From the NCBI RefSeq assembly GCF_000744945.1, contig NZ_JQMX01000001.1, positions 2,976,001 to 3,040,000 of the forward strand: a stretch of 64,000 nucleotides of DNA, given 5' to 3'. The notes beneath the pieces are model-generated. The model searched no databases. It was not told the DNA's origin and saw only the letters and a list, made by a program, of their open reading frames with translations. Position 1 is the first letter of the stretch, and the number at the start of each line of letters is the position of its first letter. A program made the position numbers and the translations under genes. This DNA comes from Carnobacterium maltaromaticum DSM 20342. Lineage in GTDB: Bacteria > Bacillota > Bacilli > Lactobacillales > Carnobacteriaceae. Shown here piece by piece: positions 54,804 to 63,330 of the stretch.

Positions 54804-56273
54804 TTGGAACATTTTATAGATAAATTAGAGAGTAGGAAGTTAGCTGTTCTAAAGTACATCGAGGATAGCTATCAACAAAAGGTTTCAATTTTAAGAATTG
54901 AAAAAGAACTGAATATCTCATCATTTGTATTGGCGAGTGTTGTAGAATCTTTAGCTTTGGATTTTGAAACATATGATGTAACTTCTTATTTTCAGATAAA
55001 AAAAAGCGACACTGAAATTCAATTAATAACGAATGGTGAAGCAAATTCAAAACTATTAATGCATATTTATATTATGGAATCTCCTGCTTTTAAAATATTG
55101 GATCAGATTTTTCACGGAACATTTGTGAATGTGATGGATTTTGCTGAAGCGAATTTTTTAAGTCGTGCAGGTGTTTATAAATGGATCAAAAAGTTAAAAG
55201 AAGAATTGCGCTCTCATGGAATTCATTTATCATCGAAGTTTCAGCTAGTCGGGAGCGAGCCGAAAATTAGAGGTTATTTCTTCAATATGTATTATTGTTT
55301 ATTTAATCAAATGGATTATCCATTCTCTAAATTTTTATATAAAGATGCCAGAAAATTGGTGAGAATTGTCATGGAAAATACACCATCCCCGATAGCTGAA
55401 ACGATGAAAACAAAGTTATTCTATTTTTTTAGTATTGTTCTTTTTAGACAGAAGCAAAAAAATAAAATGTGTGATAATGATTTAAAGCCTTTAGCATTAG
55501 CTAGTAAAAGTCAAAGAGCGAATAAAATGGCTGATGCTATCAAGTCCTTTTTCACGAGTAAGAGTATCAAACCTCTTGAGAGTATTGACAATGAAGTCAC
55601 TTTTATCATGGCGTTTATTATTTGTGAAAATATCCTGTCTGATGTTCTGCCTGATTTTAGTTCACAGCCTAGAACGAACTATTTAACGACAAAGTTTATA
55701 GATGAGTTTCAGCAACATTTTCCTAGGAAATTGACGCTAGAGGATCAGGTTAAATTTCAGAATGAACTAGATATCATTCATTTTAAGGCAGATTATTTTG
55801 AAAAAGTGGATTCTATTTTTGATGAGATTGTAAACGTGGTTTTTATTCAAGAAAACTATCCAGAAATTGTTATTTTTTGCGAAAAATTTATTGAAAACTC
55901 AAAGAATGTTCAAAAAAGGCAGCTAATTCAAGCAAATAAAAAGTATTTGTTTAATCAATATTTATTTTTAATTGTAACATTTCTACCTGTTTCTTTTTTT
56001 ATGGATGAAATTACTGTCTGTATTGATTTTTCAAACGGTCTTCATTATAATCGACTAATATCTCAAAATTTAAAAAATTTATCCAATCTCAACTTGAAAA
56101 TTGAGCACCATCTGACTAAAAAAACAGATTTACTTTTAACGGACTATTTTATTAAAAAAAAGAGCGATAGCCTCAACTATTTAGTTTGGAATGCGCCACC
56201 GTCGCCAAAAGATTGGGCAAATGTTGCCAATATATTAATCAAAATTAGAAATGAGAGTGACACGATTGGATAA
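54804..56273 (+). CDS. Mga-like transcriptional regulator (copy 3, 489 aa)
   Basis: This regulator has the Mga plan: first HTH region (about 15-55, with EKELNISSFVLASVV), Mga HTH (about 100-140, AEANFLSRAGVYKWIKKLKEEL), the LVGSEPKIRGYFF segment and a long helical C-terminal half. I prefer the TTG at 54804, 5 bp after GGAGGGAG; the in-frame GTG at 54789 lies before that site. It is at the end of WxL locus 2 on the same strand, unlike copies 1 and 2, so it may activate its own operon. The next gene overlaps its 3' end by 23 bp. Confidence 0.82.
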   Translation: MEHFIDKLESRKLAVLKYIEDSYQQKVSILRIEKELNISSFVLASVVESLALDFETYDVTSYFQIKKSDTEIQLITNGEANSKLLMHIYIMESPAFKILDQIFHGTFVNVMDFAEANFLSRAGVYKWIKKLKEELRSHGIHLSSKFQLVGSEPKIRGYFFNMYYCLFNQMDYPFSKFLYKDARKLVRIVMENTPSPIAETMKTKLFYFFSIVLFRQKQKNKMCDNDLKPLALASKSQRANKMADAIKSFFTSKSIKPLESIDNEVTFIMAFIICENILSDVLPDFSSQPRTNYLTTKFIDEFQQHFPRKLTLEDQVKFQNELDIIHFKADYFEKVDSIFDEIVNVVFIQENYPEIVIFCEKFIENSKNVQKRQLIQANKKYLFNQYLFLIVTFLPVSFFMDEITVCIDFSNGLHYNRLISQNLKNLSNLNLKIEHHLTKKTDLLLTDYFIKKKSDSLNYLVWNAPPSPKDWANVANILIKIRNESDTIG

Positions 56274-56724
56274 AAAAGAAACGTATAAATTAACCAATAA
56301 ATTGTTGCTAATCAGTTGTTTAGTTACTTTTTATCTATTTTACACTGAAATAGTCCAAGCCGATGAACCCAAGCAGCCAAATGAAACGATTAGTCAATCT
56401 TATGACCCTTTAGATCCCGCTATCCTAATTGAACCAGTTTTGATTGAGGAAGACGATGATCTAAATTTAACAATTTCGTTTGAGGATTCAGATGAGCCTG
56501 AAGAGTTAGAAAACATTCCAGATGGAACTGAAGAGTACTTAGTTTCTTCTGAAAGAAGAAAAGAGAAGCAAGGAAATCAACCACTAAATCAGCCAGATGT
56601 GATAGTCGTTGGAAATGATAGTGGTGGTTCTGGCAAAGGCCCAAAGGAAACGAGTTATTTAGCTGAATTGTGTTTTCAATTATCAGGCACAGTTTTATTC
56701 GGAACAAGGTATAATGAATGTTAA
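56251..56724 (+). CDS. Secreted acidic protein of WxL locus 2 (about 157 aa, unknown)
   Basis: A signal peptide (hydrophobic core LLLISCLVTFYLFY, cleavage near VQA-DE) precedes a highly acidic region with EEDDDLNLTISFEDSDEPEE and no recognised domain. Its linker-like SYDPLDPAILIEPV recalls WxL protein linkers, but no WxL or sortase motif follows; the last 30 residues (YLAELCFQLSGTVLFG) are only mildly hydrophobic and contain two cysteines. The start is uncertain: ATG 56251 or TTG 56266, both inside the regulator gene. It could be a truncated anchor protein or a secreted peptide precursor. Confidence 0.6.
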   Translation: MRVTRLDKKETYKLTNKLLLISCLVTFYLFYTEIVQADEPKQPNETISQSYDPLDPAILIEPVLIEEDDDLNLTISFEDSDEPEELENIPDGTEEYLVSSERRKEKQGNQPLNQPDVIVVGNDSGGSGKGPKETSYLAELCFQLSGTVLFGTRYNEC

Positions 56725-56750
56725 TAAATAGAGAAGGAAGAGTGAAGTAG

Positions 56751-56978
56751 ATGCAAATTGAGGACCATTGGACAGACGTTGTTGTATACCAAGTTGAAAT
56801 TAAAGTCGGACATAAAGAAGTTCGAACACTTCATAAATTATTGGTTTTTTCGGCGGAATTAACGCTTGATGAAATCAAAGCAAACATTAAGAATAGATTT
56901 AATCATGTTTTAGAAATAACCAGATTAGATGAAATTGATGAAGGCTTGTATTTACATGGAAAAACTATAGCTGGATAG
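56751..56978 (+). CDS. Small protein, family S copy D (75 aa, unknown function)
   Basis: The 75-residue product begins MQIEDHWTDVVVYQVEI and has HVLEITRLDEIDEGLYLHGK near its end, the clearest version of both family blocks. It is closest to copy C. There is no signal peptide, so it acts in the cytoplasm. AAGGAAGAG lies upstream. It is the last gene of WxL locus 2, 26 bp after the secreted acidic protein, so its expression should follow that of the Mga-like regulator and surface genes. Confidence 0.78.
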   Translation: MQIEDHWTDVVVYQVEIKVGHKEVRTLHKLLVFSAELTLDEIKANIKNRFNHVLEITRLDEIDEGLYLHGKTIAG

Positions 56979-57052
56979 GTCATTGAGAAGAGAGCTAAGA
57001 CTTATAGTGAGGTGGTAAATAGAATGAGTGCGAGTGTAACAGTAGGGGAGAA

Positions 57053-57118
57053 CCGAGTTGGACATGGGGCTAAGGTTCCTTAAAAATTATAAAAGAAACC
57101 TTAACCTCATCGACTCTG
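57053..57118. repeat. Imperfect inverted repeat at end of WxL locus 2
   Basis: GAGTTGGACATGGGGCTAAGGTT can pair with AACCTTAACCTCATCGACTC across an 18-nt AT-rich loop, directly after the stop of the SGNH gene on the other strand. Neither strand has a clear T run, so this is only a probable convergent terminator or processing stem. Confidence 0.45.
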
Positions 57119-57676
57119 TTAAGATTGAAGTGTATGGGCAATCAACTCAGCTAATAAATCATAGCCTTTTTCATTTAAATGAAATCCATCTTTTTGTAAA
57201 AAATCGACATAATTAGGACTATCTAAAAAAGCAATTTGTAAATCAGCTAATAAAGTCTGATGTTCTTTAGCTAACTCACGAATCGCATTTCCATATGCTA
57301 GAATGCGACTATTTGGTCGCTCGTCATGCTGCACAAGTGGATTCGAAAAGCTGGGTGTAATTAATAAGACTTTTTCAGCTCCAACTTGTTCAATCATCGT
57401 TAAAATATTATTTTTATACATAGTGAGTGAAATATTTTCAGCCAGTGTAACGTCATTAGATCCGAATAAAATTGTGACTAAATCAGGATCTCTTTTTAAA
57501 ACATGTTGCTCAAAACGTTCCAATCCACCGTTCGTTGTATCCCCAGGAATCCCAACATTTATGATTTTATCTTCAGGTAAGAAGGCAGCGAGTCTGTCTG
57601 TTAAAGCTTTAGATACATAACCATCTAGATAGCCGGCAGTGATGCTATCACCAAATAATATAATTTTTTTCAACAT
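57119..57676 (-). CDS. SGNH/GDSL-family hydrolase
   Basis: The 185-residue protein has the GDSL-like block I IILFGDSITAGY with the catalytic serine, block II G in VGIPGDT, block III FGSND and block V with the D and H pair in KDGFHLNEKG. Such esterases act on acyl or acetyl esters, often of carbohydrates. ATG at 57676 is 4 bp after GGAGG; the TTG at 57697 precedes that site. No signal peptide is visible. Confidence 0.87.
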   Translation of the reverse strand: MLKKIILFGDSITAGYLDGYVSKALTDRLAAFLPEDKIINVGIPGDTTNGGLERFEQHVLKRDPDLVTILFGSNDVTLAENISLTMYKNNILTMIEQVGAEKVLLITPSFSNPLVQHDERPNSRILAYGNAIRELAKEHQTLLADLQIAFLDSPNYVDFLQKDGFHLNEKGYDLLAELIAHTLQS

Positions 57677-57844
57677 AATTCCTCCGAATCTATTCAATCT
57701 GTGGACTTATCTATCTTCTAGTATACTCCATTTATCACTACTAATTCTATCCTAAAATAAATGAATCATTGTGAAGTACGATTATAAAGAAGCTATGATA
57801 TAATAAGGATATAAGAACCTAGTAGATACAATGGAGGAAAGCAA

Positions 57845-58405
57845 ATGGAGAATAAAGAAAAGCGTAAAGTTAAAAAATGTCGTGAGTCACGGGTTGTTCA
57901 AACACATCGCGTATTCCCTTATGATTTAAATCAACATAAGACCTTATTTGGTGGGAAGTTAATGAGTTTAATTGATGATACAGCATCTATCTCAGTCACA
58001 CGTCATAGTCGAGAAGTTTGTGTGACAGCTTCAACCGACTCATTAGATTTTTTACACCCGATTCATGAAGATCATTCTGTTTGTGTGGAAACTTATGTAA
58101 CTGGTGTTGGGAAAACATCAATTGAAGTTTTTGCTAAAGTAATGGGAGAAGAATTATTAACAGGAGAACGTTACTTAGCTGCAACGAGTTTTATGACATT
58201 TGTCGCTTTACCAACGGAAGAAAAACCTGTTATTTTAGTGCCTTTAGTAGAGCCGGAAACACTAGAAGAACGCATGGTGTGTGCTGGCTACGAAAAACGC
58301 CGAGGAAAGAGAGTTCAAACTCGGGCATTTAATGAAGAATTTGCTGAAACAGTGACATTAGCTGTTCCATGGATGACCAAAGATTGGAGTGCATTTGCTG
58401 ATTAA
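57845..58405 (+). CDS. Acyl-CoA thioesterase, YkhA/YciA hotdog type
   Basis: The 186-residue protein has RVFPYDLNQHKTLFGGKLMSLIDDTASI, the hotdog central helix with catalytic aspartate typical of the BFIT/YciA group, and a basic N-terminus. It is longer than YciA by a C-terminal extension. The role is hydrolysis of medium or long acyl-CoA. Start ATG follows GGAGG. It is the first of a three-gene run of the same strand with short gaps (19 and 21 bp). Confidence 0.85.
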   Translation: MENKEKRKVKKCRESRVVQTHRVFPYDLNQHKTLFGGKLMSLIDDTASISVTRHSREVCVTASTDSLDFLHPIHEDHSVCVETYVTGVGKTSIEVFAKVMGEELLTGERYLAATSFMTFVALPTEEKPVILVPLVEPETLEERMVCAGYEKRRGKRVQTRAFNEEFAETVTLAVPWMTKDWSAFAD

Positions 58406-58424
58406 AATGAAAGTAGGTGATTAG

Positions 58425-59207
58425 ATGTTTGTCAAATGTACCGCAAAAGATGAAGAAGAAATTTTAGCTTATTTAAGTTCAAGACCAGCTTTAAATTTAT
58501 TTATCATTGGGGATATTGAAACGTATGGATTTGATTCAGAGGACCAAGACATTTGGTGCTACCGCGAGGATGATCATAAAATTAGTGGCGTGCTATTACG
58601 CTATAAAAATAATATCATTCCAGCTCATGAAGCTAATTTTTCAGGTTTAGAAGCGTTTATTGCCTGTATTAAAGAACAAAAAAATAGTCGATTTATCTCT
58701 GGTCGGAAAGAGGCGCTGGATCAGTATGCAACTGCTTTTCCAGAGTTCAAAAAAGACTTATCTTATTTTGCTGAATGCCAAAAGTTAAGAATGAAATCTT
58801 TGCAAACCGATTACGTGACAGATTTAGAAGTAGCCGATATCCCGAAATATATTGCGTTGCAAGAAGCAGCTTTTAATCATTCTGTTGTAACAATTGATGA
58901 CTTAGAAAAAGAAATTGCTAGTGGCAGTGCTGTTATTAAAGTCATAAAAAATCAACAAGGAGAACTTGTTTCTGGTGGTAAAATTGCAGTTGAAAGTCAA
59001 TCGTCAGGTATGATTGTTGGGATAGCAACACTAGAATCAGCTCGAGGAAACGGATATGGGTCGGCAGTAGTGACCAGTCTTGTAGAACATTGCCATAATC
59101 AGAAAAAATCAGCCTGTCTCTTTTTTACAAATCCAGCAGCGGGTAGTATTTATCATCGTTTAGGTTTTGTTGATTTGGACCGCTGGGTTTTAATGCAAGC
59201 GAAATAA
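58425..59207 (+). CDS. GNAT-family acetyltransferase
   Basis: The 260-residue protein has a C-terminal GNAT domain (about 130-255) with the acetyl-CoA motif ATLESARGNGYGSAVVTSL and ending with LGFVDLDRWVL, as in many GCN5 proteins. The N-terminal half is a degenerate GNAT-like lobe. Substrate unknown. It follows the thioesterase gene by 19 bp and is in the same operon. Confidence 0.83.
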   Translation: MFVKCTAKDEEEILAYLSSRPALNLFIIGDIETYGFDSEDQDIWCYREDDHKISGVLLRYKNNIIPAHEANFSGLEAFIACIKEQKNSRFISGRKEALDQYATAFPEFKKDLSYFAECQKLRMKSLQTDYVTDLEVADIPKYIALQEAAFNHSVVTIDDLEKEIASGSAVIKVIKNQQGELVSGGKIAVESQSSGMIVGIATLESARGNGYGSAVVTSLVEHCHNQKKSACLFFTNPAAGSIYHRLGFVDLDRWVLMQAK

Positions 59208-59228
59208 TAAAGAAGGTGGGCGACTAAA

Positions 59229-59888
59229 ATGATGAAAAAAAAGAAAAAAATTATCTTAGGTGGCGGGTCGCCACCACCTAGCTCAGAAATTGTCGCCTAT
59301 GCAACTGAAGGGTTAAAGCCTACAAGTAAGATTGTTTATTTAACGATTCGCCATGGTGGGGCACTAAAGTATGAAAAACAGATTCGGGAACAATTTTATG
59401 CAGCTGGATTTTTTCATGTTCAGACAATTATAGGCAATCGAATTAGTAAGAAAGAACTGCTGAAAGGGATTAAATCAGCGGATTTAATTTTAATTGGTTC
59501 TGGAATTACATTGAAATATGCGCGAATATTTGTTAAAGGTCGTGTTAAGGAGGCCTTGATAAAAGCTTATCATCAAGGGGTTCCTTTGATGGGATTTTCA
59601 GCCGGCAGTTTGATTATGCCCGAAACGATGCTGATTTCTTATAAAGATAATCCTTTTGGTATTCGAGTGAAAAAAGGATTAGGACTATTGAAAGATACTG
59701 TTATTAGTGCTCATTACTCAAAATGGCGGGAACATCGGATGCTACGCTCAGGACTAAAAAAAGCTGGTGTTTCAGTAGGGTATGGAATTGATGATGATAG
59801 CTATTTAGTCTTTGAAGACAACCAACCACGTTATTTTGGCACAATTTATATTGAACATAATCATGAAATCAAAAAGATGGAAGCTTGA
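59229..59888 (+). CDS. Peptidase S51-like protein (class I GATase fold)
   Basis: The 219-residue protein has the nucleophile elbow GFSAGSLI (serine instead of the cysteine of glutaminases) and GSGITLKYARI, as in peptidase E and cyanophycinase relatives of family S51. It lacks the full-length signature of known cyanophycinase, so a dipeptidase-type role is inferred. Either of two adjacent ATGs (59229, 59232) can be used. It is the third gene of the operon, with the terminator overlapping its end. Confidence 0.78.
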   Translation: MMKKKKKIILGGGSPPPSSEIVAYATEGLKPTSKIVYLTIRHGGALKYEKQIREQFYAAGFFHVQTIIGNRISKKELLKGIKSADLILIGSGITLKYARIFVKGRVKEALIKAYHQGVPLMGFSAGSLIMPETMLISYKDNPFGIRVKKGLGLLKDTVISAHYSKWREHRMLRSGLKKAGVSVGYGIDDDSYLVFEDNQPRYFGTIYIEHNHEIKKMEA

Positions 59889-59909
59889 GAACTAGCTTCC
59901 ATCTTTTTT
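59871..59909. terminator. Bidirectional terminator
   Basis: AAAAAGATGGAAGCT and AGCTTCCATCTTTTT pair perfectly around an 8-nt loop between the convergent S51 and oxidoreductase genes. Confidence 0.92.
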
Positions 59910-59911
59910 GA

Positions 59912-60907
59912 TTAGTTTAATTTAACGAGAGTTCGACCGCGCATTTTTCCTGCTAGAATTTTTTCTAAAGCCAATGGCAATTCTGTTAAACTAATTTCAT
60001 TATCAAGCATGCCTTCCAAGTTAGCAGGTTTCATAGTAGTAGCTAATTTGGACCAAAGCTCTTGTCTTAATTGGAGAGGGCAATCAACTGAATCAATTCC
60101 TAAAAGTTTGACTCCACGTAAAATAAATGGAAAAACAGAAGCTGAAAAGTTAATTCCACCAGCATTTCCACTTAAAGCTAAGGCTCCGTTGTAATTAATT
60201 TGAGCAAATAAGTCAGGCAATAAGTCTCCGCCGACAGGATCAACAACACCTTGCCAACGTTGTTTTGCTAAGGGTTTCTTAGGATCCAATTGAATTTCTG
60301 AAAGTGGAGAAACTTGTGATGCTCCAATTGAGAATAAAAAGTCAGATTCAGTTTGTTTTCTTGTGCCAGCCGTAATAGAGGAATAGCCTAATGCTTTTAG
60401 TTGGGCAATCGCCATGCTTCCAACTCCGCCAGTTGCTCCTACCACCAAAATATCTCCACCACTAGGGGTCAAACCATTTAATTCCAATTGATGAATAGAT
60501 AAAGCTGCAGTAAATCCAGCTGTACCAATAATCATCGCTTCTCTTAAACTAAGTCCAGCAGGTAAAGGAACAACCCATTCGCTAGGGACACGAGCAAACT
60601 GACTATAGCCACCAAAATGCTGAATACCTAATTTATAGCCAGTCACAAGAACGGGGTCTCCTGCTTTAAACTTTGGGTTCGTGGATTCTTTCACAATTCC
60701 ACTTAGATCAATACCAGGAACCATTGGGTACGTACGAACGACTCCACCTGTTTGAAAAGCTAGAGCATCTTTGTAGTTTACACTAGAATAATGGACTTCA
60801 ATTAAGATATCGCCTTCAGGTAAATCAGCGAAAGTTAATTTTTCTACTGTTGCAGTTGCTTTAGAATCAACTAAATCCACTTGTAGAGCATTAAAAAATT
60901 CTGTCAT
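59912..60907 (-). CDS. YhdH/YhfP-family zinc-free alcohol dehydrogenase-like quinone oxidoreductase
   Basis: The 331 residues match the YhdH/YhfP group (acrylyl-CoA reductase-like, NADPH-dependent): N-terminal VHYSSVNYKDALAF, MVPGIDLSGIV, and the nucleotide-binding VVGATGGVGSMAIAQL. The ATG at 60907 is 8 bp after GGAG; the upstream ATG at 60946 has no site. It reduces electrophilic alkenes or acrylyl-CoA. A single-gene transcript. Confidence 0.87.
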   Translation of the reverse strand: MTEFFNALQVDLVDSKATATVEKLTFADLPEGDILIEVHYSSVNYKDALAFQTGGVVRTYPMVPGIDLSGIVKESTNPKFKAGDPVLVTGYKLGIQHFGGYSQFARVPSEWVVPLPAGLSLREAMIIGTAGFTAALSIHQLELNGLTPSGGDILVVGATGGVGSMAIAQLKALGYSSITAGTRKQTESDFLFSIGASQVSPLSEIQLDPKKPLAKQRWQGVVDPVGGDLLPDLFAQINYNGALALSGNAGGINFSASVFPFILRGVKLLGIDSVDCPLQLRQELWSKLATTMKPANLEGMLDNEISLTELPLALEKILAGKMRGRTLVKLN

Positions 60908-61170
60908 TGTTAGGACTCCAATCGTAAGTTGAAATTTATTTGTCATTATCTATCATAAGCTTAAACACTAAAAAAAGCTAGCAATCAGGAGGCCAGCTTT
61001 CACTATATTTTAAAAAAAATCGAGGATCATTTTCTTCTAAATATTGAATCACTGAGAATTTTTCTGCTTGACTATCTACAACAGATTAAAAAAATAGTAT
61101 AGAAATTTAAATGAAAAACAGGCTAAGTAATGATAAACTTGGCCTGTTTTTCTAGTTGAATTCTATTTTT

Positions 61171-62235
61171 CTATCCATTTGTAGAACGTTTTGCAAATGT
61201 TTGGTAAGGAATCTCACGAGCAAGACACCATTCTCTAACTTCTCCACCAATAATTAAATCAGTTTTTTGCAAATCAGCGATAGTAGTCTTACCAAGTAAT
61301 GTCAAAATCGTTTGCATTTGTTCTTGCCAACGTTGAATTTCTGTAATAGTTGCTGAAACGCCATTTTCCAAAAGTAAATGCAGAAATAGGCCAGAAATTC
61401 CAACCGCTTTGGCACCTAATGATAATGCTTTAATCACATCAAGAGGATTACGAATTCCCCCAGAAGCTAGAAGTTCAATGGATTGACTTAAAGGTTGAGC
61501 CTCAAGAAGCGAAATGATACTCGATTGTCCCCAAGTTTCTAAGTAATCTAATTCTCTTGTTTTACGACGCATATTCTCAATCGCCGCAAAGTTTGTTCCA
61601 CCTCGACCACTAACATCCACAGCTTGAACACCACGCTCAATTAAGAGTTCAATGGTTTCACGACTCATTCCAAAGCCAACTTCTTTGACGATAATAGGGA
61701 CATCGATTTCCTGCACCATTTTTTCAATTTCAGTCAACCAGTTAGAAAAGTCGCGATCTCCTTCAGGCATAATTAATTCTTGTGGAGCATTGACGTGAAT
61801 TTGTAAGGCGTTAGCATCTAACATTGCAACAGCTTTTTTACCAGCTTCAACAGAGTTTCCAGTGCCTAAATTAGCAAAAATTAAGCCATTTGGATTGTTG
61901 TGACGAATAATTTGAAAGGTATCTGTTAATTCGGGCTGCTTAATTGCGGCACTTTGCGAACCAGTTGCCATAGCTAAGCCAGTTTCCTTAGCTATCAAAG
62001 CTAAATCGCCATTAATAATTTTTGTTCGCTCACTGCCACCAGTCATCCCATTAATATAAAAGGGAGAGGTTAAGTTTAAACCTAGAAAACTAGTAGCCAG
62101 ACTAGTATCTGAAACAGCCATTTCTGGAAATGAATGATGCACAAAACGTAAAGCATCATAGTCAGAAGGCTTAGGTTTGTGAAACATGGATTCAGCCAAG
62201 TCGACATGTTGATTCTTACGATTTTCAATAGTCAT
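61171..62235 (-). CDS. fni: Type 2 isopentenyl-diphosphate delta-isomerase
   Basis: The 354-residue FMN- and NADPH-dependent enzyme has MTGGSERTKIINGDLA, VKEVGFGMSRETI, VDVSGRGGTNFA and LASGGIRNPLDVIKAL in the usual order. It interconverts IPP and DMAPP, the last step of the mevalonate route to isoprenoids. It is the last gene of the mvaD-mvaK2-fni operon; its start follows GAGG right after the mvaK2 stop (6-bp gap). Confidence 0.95.
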   Translation of the reverse strand: MTIENRKNQHVDLAESMFHKPKPSDYDALRFVHHSFPEMAVSDTSLATSFLGLNLTSPFYINGMTGGSERTKIINGDLALIAKETGLAMATGSQSAAIKQPELTDTFQIIRHNNPNGLIFANLGTGNSVEAGKKAVAMLDANALQIHVNAPQELIMPEGDRDFSNWLTEIEKMVQEIDVPIIVKEVGFGMSRETIELLIERGVQAVDVSGRGGTNFAAIENMRRKTRELDYLETWGQSSIISLLEAQPLSQSIELLASGGIRNPLDVIKALSLGAKAVGISGLFLHLLLENGVSATITEIQRWQEQMQTILTLLGKTTIADLQKTDLIIGGEVREWCLAREIPYQTFAKRSTNG

Positions 62236-62241
62236 AACACG

Positions 62242-63330
62242 TTAACCTCCTAGTTCGGTTTCCTTATCAAAATAAACATGTAAAGGTAAATTGGTAATTT
62301 CTTCTTTTTCCCAAGCTGTAATTAGCGGCAACATTCCTTCTTTTTGACGGAAAAGGACAATACCACAATCACCACCACCGGCACCAGAAGATTTCGCTGC
62401 TCCGTGATAAGTTTCAGCTAAATCACACAGTTTTTTTAAGGCTGGGGTTTCAATCACGACACCGGTTTTCTTGCTCATACCTAGCAATAATTGACGATTT
62501 AAACGGATTTTTTCTTGGATTTCAGGAATATCGTTCTCTTCAAACGCTTGAATTAGTGCTTCGACACACTCTTTACTATCCTGTAAAAAGCGTTGATAAG
62601 AAGCTTGATCCATCTCGCGTTGTTTAGTGACTTTATCAACTAAGCTAGAAGTTGAAGCAGGTGAGCCAGTCCAACCGATGACCAAACGCAAATCACGTGG
62701 TGGTGTTAAAGGTTGAATCGATAACTCCGGCCAAACTAAAGCGAGTAAAGTCGTCAAGGTTTCGTTTTTAAACTTATCCGCAACCCATTGACGTTCAAAG
62801 GTTGTAAAGGCAATCCAGCCGCCATACACACTAGCCGCAATATCTCCACAAGAACCATTTCCTTGGACAGATAAATGCGCTAAAGCTGCTAATTTGAAGA
62901 CTTGTTTCTTCGTAACATCTAGTTGGTAATATTTACATAAAGCCTTAACGGTTGCGACAGTTACTGCGCCACTAGAGCCAAGACCATATTTTTTACCGGT
63001 GGAATTATCTAATTCACTTGTGACAGAAAGTTCATAGAAAGATAGTTCTTTCCCTTGTTCCTGCGCGTACTGTTCAGTTAATTCCATCGCAGCTAAAATA
63101 TAATGAAAAGGATTCTCTCGTTTATCGAGAACCAGTTGACCGTCTTGTCTGGTCCAAAGAATAGGCAATTCACCATATTGAAACGAGCGAATGCTACCAT
63201 ATTCTTCATTTTGTTCCAAGCTGACCGTAATAAATTGATCAACGGCGACAATAATCGCTGGATGACCCGCCTCAACGACGGCATACTCACCAGCGATGTA
63301 CAGTTTTCCAGGTGCTGAAGCTTCAATCAT
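62242..63330 (-). CDS. mvaK2: Phosphomevalonate kinase
   Basis: The 362-residue GHMP kinase has PGKLYIAGEYAVVE at the start, the phosphate loop KYGLGSSGAVTVATVKAL (about 105-122) and KSSGAGGGDCGIVLF near the C-terminus, as in Gram-positive phosphomevalonate kinases. It phosphorylates mevalonate-5-phosphate. The ATG overlaps the mvaD stop (TAATG), so translation is coupled. Confidence 0.95.
   Translation of the reverse strand: MIEASAPGKLYIAGEYAVVEAGHPAIIVAVDQFITVSLEQNEEYGSIRSFQYGELPILWTRQDGQLVLDKRENPFHYILAAMELTEQYAQEQGKELSFYELSVTSELDNSTGKKYGLGSSGAVTVATVKALCKYYQLDVTKKQVFKLAALAHLSVQGNGSCGDIAASVYGGWIAFTTFERQWVADKFKNETLTTLLALVWPELSIQPLTPPRDLRLVIGWTGSPASTSSLVDKVTKQREMDQASYQRFLQDSKECVEALIQAFEENDIPEIQEKIRLNRQLLLGMSKKTGVVIETPALKKLCDLAETYHGAAKSSGAGGGDCGIVLFRQKEGMLPLITAWEKEEITNLPLHVYFDKETELGG

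Noticed and set aside
57024..57083. 19-codon open frame with a GAGGTGG site after small protein D
   Set aside because: Too short to support, and its 3' half lies inside an inverted repeat.
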